NCBI RefSeq assembly: GCF_963668475.1
Contig: NZ_OY764544.1
Location: 1,054,001 to 1,118,000 of the forward strand
Length of the DNA stretch: 64,000 bases
DNA from: an uncultured Methanospirillum sp.
GTDB lineage: Archaea > Halobacteriota > Methanomicrobia > Methanomicrobiales > Methanospirillaceae
Direction: 5' to 3'
Shown here: one piece after another, positions 55,201 to 61,489 of the stretch
Numbering within the stretch: the stretch's first letter is position 1
How the letters are laid out: each line of letters opens with the position of its first letter
Position numbers and translations under genes: made by a program
Notes under the pieces: generated by a model
Databases searched by the model: none
The model's input: the letters and a program-made list of their open reading frames with translations, nothing else
Told to the model about the DNA's origin: nothing

Positions 55201-55371
55201 AGAGCCGATACCATGGTACACCGGAGCAGTCCGACCGGGAAATGTTCGGTCTGCAGGACAAGACCTGCTGTCTGGGTAGACCCACAGCAACAGGTCAGTT
55301 TATGCGAGACATGCTACCAGCGTGAGCAGAAGACGCAAGCGGAGGGGAGGGAAGGGAATACGAGTTATTGA
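52279..55371 (+). CDS. Primase-polymerase/helicase-like protein with C-terminal zinc fingers
   Basis: A 1030-residue protein. Residues ~20-250 look like an archaeo-eukaryotic primase-polymerase: LPIDIDPVRPSGVSSTREEH (D-x-D), ADSGNGAHLLYRID (S-x-H region) and DTSVFNAARIWKLYGTTSRKG. Residues ~395-640 are a P-loop ATPase with ITGESGKGKSHAIKSM (Walker A) and GTVIALDDQALSD (Walker B), then a winged-helix region (~680-740). The last ~200 residues are hydrophilic with CxxC knuckles (CSVCGSPYT...CPIC; CSVCRTRPA...CETC). This arrangement is typical of plasmids and viruses. GGAGATGA lies 5 bases before ATG 52279, preferred over ATG 52270. It may mark an integrated element. Confidence 0.82.
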   Translation: MSERQGVQGVQDHHVTDTREAYSVSHPIRSACNLLFSPGQTVEVRLIGKRGAASGFFNDYDRLESAVTLLENRGEYAGAYVTLNPVNPDLLARRANRIETRLGRDEKSAGDTDIISRRWLPIDIDPVRPSGVSSTREEHEAAGAMAERIRTYLTSIGWPEPVVADSGNGAHLLYRIDLPNDEQSRDLIKRVLENMLILFSDEKASVDTSVFNAARIWKLYGTTSRKGDNIAARPHRKAVVLSIPPVIDMVSVDLLTSMAGIFPDQPPVQKERKDGSVGDLGAWLSGHGLSYTRKPYAGGLIFVLRECPFSSEHTDGAYAIQFPNGAIFAGCHHSSWGGGRQRWQELREQLEGRRSVTRRGCPEPEIGRSAAEDQIQEKNTAVAPVREEIQRQAESLLCDGNPLGYMLETFALEHEGDQTVAESLVMSLASRLVLNSKGLHVSITGESGKGKSHAIKSMLRQVPPASRLDGRLSEKALFYINGLKPGTVIALDDQALSDQMQEILKGVTSSFDSRFVYRTVSKDRTAQECIIPERCVWWIAKVDGTGDDQVYNRMLTCWIDDSEEQDVRVLDRSLSHASCGPVCSESERDENQICQEIWDALIPAFVIVPFADRIRFASAANRRNPDMLLDLIKASAVLMQQQRAEDEMYGIRCIYATEEDFTVATRLYTALSGESGSQASKLTRREAELVAIMNSAGRPELTISDLQTLSEWSNSTIHKLLNGYLSKGQIYSGLLAKCSAVSFYDRTVTSGSDGRHTQKRQRVYTWDPSLYLTWSEGGVVWLAPVERGSDLTDEGPGGSAAEDDSKRNDAGGCRSEKGNESSSDSNNIQDNRDSDQRAAEGGGMKQCGCEDKKGRCSTSDPGICRIAAHVDQISPDDGITPERGVECRAGDQHTLPHGAASAARNDEPQIRSADFAEVDGWPEKRPCSVCGSPYTRYQERNTHGKAERRVLCPICFEAAQVREALSVRTIPGIIRADTMVHRSSPTGKCSVCRTRPAVWVDPQQQVSLCETCYQREQKTQAEGREGNTSY

Positions 55372-55644
55372 TGCCGGTATTTCGTCAGGATGGGATTTAC
55401 TGACCAGGTAATACCCTGTTCTGCCGGAGAGAGCCAGGAGAAAATGCCTCTCTTCGGCAGGTACAGAATACCCGGGGTACCGTGTCTGAACAGCGTACAC
55501 AGTCAGTCTTTCTGATTGTTTGACATCAACGGAATCTGAACTCCTGATTCTTCCAAAAAGGTGAGCAAAAGGTGAATGTCGTGAGTGTAGAGTATCACAC
55601 ACCTTGAGATGAACCTCCTCAATGGCTTCCTTACAGGACTCCAT
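55300..55644 (-). CDS. Small unknown protein, antisense-overlapping the primase tail
   Basis: A 114-residue protein from ATG 55644, with a good ribosome site AAGGAG 6 bases upstream, which supports a real gene. I see no known family: the middle has EERHFLLALSGRTGYYLVSKSHPDEIPASI and the C-terminus is Pro/Leu-rich. It overlaps the 3' end of the primase gene by 72 bases tail-to-tail. It could be part of the same accessory element. Confidence 0.5.
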   Translation of the reverse strand: MESCKEAIEEVHLKVCDTLHSRHSPFAHLFGRIRSSDSVDVKQSERLTVYAVQTRYPGYSVPAEERHFLLALSGRTGYYLVSKSHPDEIPASITRIPFPPLRLRLLLTLVACLA

Positions 55645-56482
55645 GATAACTCCTTCAACACGCAAACAAAAACTGATCAAACCTTCGTAGGACCTGATAT
55701 CCTGTAATAACCATCAGAATAAACGCGGCAGAAAAATTTTGCACAACCGCCTAAATAACACGAACCTGCTAGTTTCCTCACCTAAAATTCAGAATTGTTA
55801 ATCCCAAAACCCTGTAATTATCCGAGATATCTGCGAATCCCGGGAAAGAACGCATGTATGGTCGGTGATTCAAAAGGATTAAAATTATATATTTCCTTGA
55901 CATCAGAAGTAATTGTCACATAAGACTCCGATGGGGGGTGTATGTGATACACATAATCTCGTGCGTCTCGGATCGAACATCGACTATGCTGATACTCTGA
56001 TCAAATCCTTTTTTTTCGACCTCTTCTGCACAATCAGGTTTCCTGGACCGTCACTCGCCATCGAAGACCCACATGTGAAGAGGAGAATTAAGGTAATCCC
56101 TTCAGGCTTACAGGAAAAAACCTCATCCATTTAGCTTTAAAAGTTAGAACATAATTTATGTTCGCTAGTTATCATTACCATACGCGATGCCGCTTAATAC
56201 AGGTCAGAAGAACCAGGAGGGTCCTAAATAATGTTACATTAGGCATCCAGACGAATGACAGGGATTCAGAAACACAGAAAACAGACCCCTGACATGAGCG
56301 GGGCCAATCATTCCCGCCCCGGTATGATCAGCTAAAATCGCCTATAAATTTTTAAATATCATATTCATAATATGAAGGGATACCTGATGATTGTAGGTTG
56401 AGACAGAATACGTCAATCAATACCATCCGATATACTCATATTTCAAAGAGGTATACGACAATCATCAGATAGGGGGGAAATA
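55645..56482. promoter_or_regulatory. Long AT-rich intergenic region and structured leader of the H1-like gene
   Basis: No confident gene in 838 bases; a 73-codon frame at 55913-56134 lacks family features. TATA-like elements occur at 55885-55894 and 56342-56350 (CTATAAATTT). A perfect 11-base inverted repeat, CTGATGATTGT at 56384-56394 and ACAATCATCAG at 56458-56468, closes a ~63-base loop and ends directly before the ribosome site AGGGGGG (56471-56477). If transcription starts near 56375, this would be a stem in the leader, next to the ribosome site. A 6-base hairpin CGGGGC/GCCCCG is at 56299-56321. Confidence 0.45.
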
Positions 56483-57136
56483 ATGGCAACAAAACCAGCA
56501 CCAAAAACAACAGCAAGAAAGCCGGTAAAGCCAGTGGCAAAACCCAAACCGGTTCAGGCAAATGAAAATACCTCTGAAATTTCCGATCTCAAAAAGATCA
56601 TTGATATGCAGGCAAAGCAACTACTCCAGTTAAACAAGACAGTAGGCGCCCTGCAGACTGAAATGAAAGAGGTCAAGGGAAAGATTTCACCGGTAGCGGC
56701 AGCAGCCGCAAAAGCACCTGTGAAAGCAGCCCCGGCAAAGGCAGCAGTAAAGCCAAAGACTCCGGTAAAGAAGGCATCTGTTGCAGCAAAGGCATCAGTA
56801 CCGAAAGCAGCTGCAAAAGCACCTGTAAAAGCGGCCCCGACAAAGGCAGCAGCAAAACCAAAGACTCCGGCTGCGGCACAGAAGGCTGGACCGGTAAAGC
56901 GTGGACGCAAACTCGTTCAGCCTGCGCCCGAAACCATGGTCCCGGTACCGGTAAGTGTCTCTGAACGGCTCAACGCACTCACCGCAAAGAAGAAGATCAC
57001 GCAGACGAAATTTGCCGAAGAGGTGGACGTCCCGCCAAACCTTATCTTCGACATTGCAGCACAGAAAGTGAAGACGATCACCTTTGAACGGATACAGAAG
57101 ATAACAACCGCTCTCAAGAAGTACGAGACAAAATAA
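56483..57136 (+). CDS. Histone-H1/AlgP-like Ala-Lys-Pro protein with C-terminal HTH
   Basis: A 217-residue protein. Residues ~30-65 form a coiled coil (SEISDLKKIIDMQAKQLLQL). Residues ~70-145 are a low-complexity basic arm built of KAPVKAAPAKAAVKPKTP units, as in histone H1 and AlgP. Residues ~155-215 look like a helix-turn-helix (VSERLNALTAKKKITQTKFAEEVDVPPNLIFDI). It probably compacts or bridges DNA. The leader has an 11-base inverted repeat ending before the ribosome site. The gene lies in an accessory-looking stretch behind the primase-helicase. Confidence 0.8.
   Translation: MATKPAPKTTARKPVKPVAKPKPVQANENTSEISDLKKIIDMQAKQLLQLNKTVGALQTEMKEVKGKISPVAAAAAKAPVKAAPAKAAVKPKTPVKKASVAAKASVPKAAAKAPVKAAPTKAAAKPKTPAAAQKAGPVKRGRKLVQPAPETMVPVPVSVSERLNALTAKKKITQTKFAEEVDVPPNLIFDIAAQKVKTITFERIQKITTALKKYETK
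56708..56870 (+). repeat. Internal tandem duplication in the H1-like gene
   Basis: Two 58-base units (56708-56765 and 56813-56870) match closely at 105-base spacing, both reading GCAAAAGCACCTGT..AAAGC.GCCCC. through to CAAAGACTCCGG. They encode the AKAPVKAAP-KAA-KPKTP peptide, so the basic arm has grown by duplication and its length may vary between strains. Confidence 0.7.
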
Positions 57137-57280
57137 TCGCCTGACTCCTTCAATCTCACGATACAACCTCTTTTTTAGTGGAATCTAGGTTAAACGCAGG
57201 AATGATGATCTACAGGAGAACTCCGCTGCCTGCGCAGGGTGTTTCCAGAACTCCTATGACCATCCTGGTTGAACACTATC

Positions 57281-57535
57281 ATGGATCTTCTCCATGCAAC
57301 CGGATATATAGCAGCAATATGTTCGACGGTTGCATTCCTTCCCCAGGTCTGGCAGACGTATAAAACCCGTCATGCCCATGATATCAGCTACGGAATGCTC
57401 CTGCTCCTCATGACGGGAATGACACTCTGGTTTATATACGGCCTTGTAATCGGAGAATTACCCGTCATACTCGCGAACGGGATCACGCTTATCCTCCTGG
57501 CTGCAATCACGACCATGAAGATACGATTCCCCTGA
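57281..57535 (+). CDS. SemiSWEET sugar transporter (PQ-loop family)
   Basis: An 84-residue three-helix protein. It has the PQ motif in AICSTVAFLPQVWQTYKTRHAHDISYGMLLLL and a second helix GMTLWFIYGLVIGELPVILANGITLIL, as in SemiSWEET proteins that dimerise to pass sugars. GGTTGA lies 8 bases before ATG 57281; a TTG at 57269 is a weaker start. It is convergent with the HTH-PAS gene. Confidence 0.87.
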   Translation: MDLLHATGYIAAICSTVAFLPQVWQTYKTRHAHDISYGMLLLLMTGMTLWFIYGLVIGELPVILANGITLILLAAITTMKIRFP

Positions 57536-57577
57536 TAGATGAGACAAAAAACAGGACAGAGACAACCCTGACGAAGA

Positions 57578-59704
57578 TCAGGAGGTCTCCCGGGTTATCC
57601 CGTGCTCGGTTATCCGCTTCCAGTTGGTCATATCCTTCATCGTCTGGATCACACCGATAGTCCGCCCCGTTGTATTGAGGATCGGTGAAGCCTTTGCCCA
57701 GATCACTGCACCTTTCCCGTTCTGCAGTGACGGAAGAAACGCCTCGGTGAACAGACCGGTACCAAACCTTGAGACAGATGGATAATTGCGGATCAAATCT
57801 CGGACAGGGAGATCGACAAGGTCAGCAAGGAGGGGAATGCCAGGCTCAAACCGCTTGCAGGCATCACGATACCCGGCGGTCCCTATCATCTCGTCCCTGC
57901 TGTACCCGGAAAGGGCAGCCATCGCATTGTTCCAGGCGACCACACGCTGGTGATTATCAAGGATGAACGTGGGATCGCTGACATGCTCGATGGCCTCCTC
58001 CAGATGATGATACATCATAGAGAGCGACTCCTCGATCATCCGCTGCTCGGTAATATCAAGGGCTGAAAAGATGGTGCAGAGGTGATTTCCCCCCGTATCC
58101 TTGGAACTGGAGAGATGAATCTGGATAATACTCGTCTTCCCGTCCTCGGTGATATCAGATATGATACTGGTCCAGCTCCCTTTTTTGACCAGTGAGTCTG
58201 AGATCTCCTCTCTCTTCCCCTCAAGCTGGGAGTAACTTGAGTAGACAAGATCGATCTGTTTTCCGTAGAGATCACGTTCAGGAAGCCGCTGGAATATCCG
58301 GATGAATGATTGATTGTTGTAACTGATCCGCCCGTCCGGACAGATGATCGCGACACCTTCAGATGAATGGGAGATCGCAGTCTCCTTCATCTGCACCTCG
58401 CGGTTCATCCGGATCTGGGATGAGATATCGTTGAAGTACGCGATCAGGCAGAGCGGGGTCCCTGCCGTATCCTTTACAACCGATGCCGTGATCAGGAGGG
58501 TGAATTTACCACCAGATCTGCGGATTCCTGTTGTTTCGCCTGAATAACACGATTCACGGGCGACAGTCTGCCTGATCTCAAAGATCTTCCGGAGTGATTC
58601 AACATTTCCATGGGCAAAGTGCTCAATCGGGAGCCCTATCACATCAGAGATGTGATTATACCCCCACATCTTCAGAAATGCCTGGTTGACATAGGTGACG
58701 ATTCCTTCAAGTGTTGAAAGCCCGATAGGGATGACAGATGACTCGATAGCCCAGCTCTTTATCAGTAGCTCGATCTCGCTACGTTTGCGGTCGGTGATGT
58801 CACGTCCTACACCCTGGTATTCGATGATTACTTCATTATCGTCAAATATTCCCCGATAGATCCAGTGCTGCCAGCGGGGATCATCTCCAGGGAGACTCAC
58901 CTCAATCTCAAGGTCCCATACCGGAGAACCAGGTGTACAGGCCTCCATTCCGGCCTGAAGCCGTGAGACAGACTCGGGAGGAAGATATGCGATCACCGAC
59001 CTGCCTATAACCTCATCAGTATTGATTCGCAGACTCTTGCAGAAGGCATCGTTGGCAAAGGTGATCTTTCTCTGAGGTGTATACCTACAGATCATCTCGA
59101 GTTGATCCTCGACGATCCCACGGTACCGTGCTTCGTTGATACGAAGCCTCTCCTCCATCTCCTTCTCAAGGGTGATATCCTCGATGATCACCGTCTGACC
59201 GTGCTCCCCGGTATCGAAGATGGTGTTCAATATCCTGACCTTGTAATACTGCGTCCAGTCGTACTGCTCCATCCGGAGTATGCGGGTCTGTTCAGCCTTC
59301 TCATCAGGACTGTCCAGAAGCCGTGGGCTGGTAAGGACTCGTAGCAGGTTCGGGGGAAGAACCGATATCGGGGCGCTTAATATCTCCTGCTGGTTGAGAT
59401 CAAACATCTGACAGAACCGGTCATTCACCTGGTTAATCCTGCCTTCCTCATTGATGACCACGATCCCTTCTTTGGTGAATCCAAGGATCGCAGCAAGCGG
59501 AATCCGTTGAGAGAGATAAAAGACCTTTGCAGCCCCCATCTGCCGCAATTCCACACATCCGGAGATTTCCAGGATCTCTAAGTACTTCGCAACCGAATTA
59601 CGGTTCATTTTCAGACGCTGCGAAATATCTGAGATTGTTAGGCCGCGGGGGTGAAATTTGAGAAGAGACCGGATTTTATTGAGGTTATCCCTCTCCGCAG
59701 GCAT
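57578..59704 (-). CDS. Winged-helix regulator with five PAS domains
   Basis: A 708-residue cytoplasmic protein. Residues ~5-70 are a winged helix-turn-helix (IRSLLKFHPRGLTISDISQRLKMNRNSVAKYLEILEISG). Five PAS domains follow (~75-190, ~195-310, ~315-430, ~440-560, ~570-690). There is no kinase or receiver domain, so signals sensed by the PAS units must act directly on DNA binding or on a partner. HTH-PAS proteins of this design are frequent in Methanomicrobiales. TATA-like TATTTAAG lies at ~59763-59775 on the minus strand. Confidence 0.9.
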   Translation of the reverse strand: MPAERDNLNKIRSLLKFHPRGLTISDISQRLKMNRNSVAKYLEILEISGCVELRQMGAAKVFYLSQRIPLAAILGFTKEGIVVINEEGRINQVNDRFCQMFDLNQQEILSAPISVLPPNLLRVLTSPRLLDSPDEKAEQTRILRMEQYDWTQYYKVRILNTIFDTGEHGQTVIIEDITLEKEMEERLRINEARYRGIVEDQLEMICRYTPQRKITFANDAFCKSLRINTDEVIGRSVIAYLPPESVSRLQAGMEACTPGSPVWDLEIEVSLPGDDPRWQHWIYRGIFDDNEVIIEYQGVGRDITDRKRSEIELLIKSWAIESSVIPIGLSTLEGIVTYVNQAFLKMWGYNHISDVIGLPIEHFAHGNVESLRKIFEIRQTVARESCYSGETTGIRRSGGKFTLLITASVVKDTAGTPLCLIAYFNDISSQIRMNREVQMKETAISHSSEGVAIICPDGRISYNNQSFIRIFQRLPERDLYGKQIDLVYSSYSQLEGKREEISDSLVKKGSWTSIISDITEDGKTSIIQIHLSSSKDTGGNHLCTIFSALDITEQRMIEESLSMMYHHLEEAIEHVSDPTFILDNHQRVVAWNNAMAALSGYSRDEMIGTAGYRDACKRFEPGIPLLADLVDLPVRDLIRNYPSVSRFGTGLFTEAFLPSLQNGKGAVIWAKASPILNTTGRTIGVIQTMKDMTNWKRITEHGITRETS

Positions 59705-60244
59705 ACGTGAGATTACGGATCCGGATTAATAAAGGTATGCCACGCAACAAAATCAAAACAAAACTTAAATACTAATTCAACGGTAATTTATCATTCTTAT
59801 TCAGATATCACGGCTCATCAGGAATCTGCGAGAGAGCAGACTGTGGAGACTATTTTATATAGCAGATGGGCGAATATGCATTCCGCCATCCAGGGATGTC
59901 ATGCAGTAATGTGTAGAAAATCCTTATTGTCATACATTACCCATAGCAATCAGCCCTCATTGGGAGGGTTGAACACATATGCACAGCCATACCCCAAAGA
60001 TCCAGTCTGCCCTGTGCCATCGCGAATCTGATGCTATTGACACAGAGAATGTGTGATCTCTGGATAACCGACAGAAATTTCCATGGCTTTTGCGGGTATG
60101 GATGATGATATTACCCGGTTACTGCCCGGTACCCGGGTACTCATCAGCAGATCAACAGTCTGCAACCTGTGTTGAGACATCTACAGCGGTGCATACTGCA
60201 TACAGGGCTCTGCTTTTGTATCAGACAATTCAGGTAGGAGTACG
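59705..60244. other. Intergenic region with no identified gene
   Basis: About 540 bases hold no frame with family features. TTTTATATAG near 59850-59860 is a TATA-like element, and CCCTCATTGGGAGGG (~59953-59967) is a small palindrome. AGGAGTAC near 60237-60244 is the ribosome site of the broken TPR gene. Confidence 0.4.
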
Positions 60245-60618
60245 ATGGTATCTCAGTCAGAACACATATGATCCAATGGAAGGATCATAACAGTCACAAA
60301 CCCGCATGCAGAGATCATTCTGCATCAGGCCAATGAGAGGAAACATAGCGGGGATCTCACAAAGGCACTTGAGATCTATGATCAGGTTCTCATGATTTAC
60401 CCCGGGAATGCAAGGGCGTACCATTCAAAAGGCAATGTGATGGACATACTTGGCAGGTACAAAGAGGCTGTTGCCTGCTATGACATGACACTCGAACATG
60501 ACCCTCTCCATGCAGAAGCATGGTACAACAAAGAAATCACCTAAGCAAGATGGGGTGCGAGAACGACGGAACCGAATGTATCCAACGGGGGATATCACTC
60601 GCGATCGGCTCGCACTGA
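60245..60618 (+). pseudogene. Broken TPR-repeat gene
   Basis: A strong ribosome site, AGGAG, precedes ATG 60245. The frame reads MVSQSEHI, then TGA at 60269, then SNGRIITVTNPHAEIILHQANER and two tetratricopeptide repeats (KALEIYDQVLMIYPGNARAYHSKGN; YKEAVACYDMTLEHDPLHAEAWYNK). It reaches TAA at 60542. Adding back one C near 60541 (ACC-CTA-AGC) restores the frame to TLSKMGCENDGTECIQRGISLAIGSH, ending at TGA 60616. Thus one nonsense codon and one single-base loss inactivate a small TPR protein. Confidence 0.7.
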
Positions 60619-60812
60619 CAGGAAGACCAGCAACACTGATCGCAGATCAGTAAACCACTCATTAGAAGGAGCCCAAAACTCCACCATTCACTTTTGATGT
60701 ACGGCTGGGATCACCCGGCCGTCATCGTTTAAAATCGGAGGCCTCATCTGATGGGGCATCGATCTCTGGTACGTGCAACGTTCAGGGCTGTCCTCTACAC
60801 TATCATACACCC

Positions 60813-61400
60813 GTGGTGAGCACCATCGCTGAGCAACAGACAGGACCGGGCTTACCAATCCTTACCCTCGGGAAGATCAGAGATGGATTGACAGATGGTC
60901 AGGCTGGTGACAAGGAGGACCGGTTTGTACCGGTTGAGAGCTTGAAAAAAGCAGTTGAATACCTCCAGAGCAGCGATGCTGCCGGGCTCATCATCAGCAG
61001 GGACAGACAGGATATCAGCCCTGATGATCTTGTAACCCTTGTACAGGCCCTTAGTTCGTCCCGGTTCCTTCTCCTCTGGCCGCCTGACGAGATGATGAGG
61101 GTAGTCAGACCTGTGCCATCAGTGGAGAAGGAAGAGAAGGAGGGATCAGATGACCCTGAAAGTCTTCACGCCAGAATTGCCATACTTGAGGCAAGAAACG
61201 CCTCTCTTGAAGCGTCAATGAAAACCCTGGTTGCAGCCCTGAGCCAGTGTGATCCATGGCCCGAAGCGTATGCAGGTGACGAAGATGCCTGGGAACTGAT
61301 CATGCAGGGAATTCCCGTCGCTGACCAGGATGCAGAAGACTTCGGAGATACAGGCGATGATGAAGGATCAGATGAAGATGAGGAGTATGACGAAGAATGA
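60813..61400 (+). CDS. Unknown protein with acidic C-terminus
   Basis: A 195-residue protein starting at GTG (60813 or 60816). I recognise no domain. Residues ~40-90 resemble a small alpha/beta unit (PVESLKKAVEYLQSSDAAGLIISRDRQDISPDDLVTLVQALSSSRFLLLW). Residues ~120-145 may form a coiled coil (LHARIAILEARNASLEASMKTLVAAL). The last ~30 residues are almost all Asp/Glu/Gly. The acidic tail suggests binding to a basic protein or to divalent ions; function unknown. Confidence 0.65.
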   Translation: MVSTIAEQQTGPGLPILTLGKIRDGLTDGQAGDKEDRFVPVESLKKAVEYLQSSDAAGLIISRDRQDISPDDLVTLVQALSSSRFLLLWPPDEMMRVVRPVPSVEKEEKEGSDDPESLHARIAILEARNASLEASMKTLVAALSQCDPWPEAYAGDEDAWELIMQGIPVADQDAEDFGDTGDDEGSDEDEEYDEE

Positions 61401-61489
61401 AGGGTCTAGCCGGAAGATTCAAGTAGTAAGGTTTATCGTCCTCTGTGGGTAACCAACCAGATCAGGTCAGAGAGAAGGTTGGGAGAAGA

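Noticed and set aside
55913..56134. 73-codon frame in the AT-rich gap
   Set aside because: It starts with TTG, has no ribosome site, and the peptide has no recognisable feature.
60269..60271. TGA read as selenocysteine in the TPR gene
   Set aside because: No selenocysteine insertion structure is apparent, the position is not catalytic, and a second frame break follows; decay is simpler.
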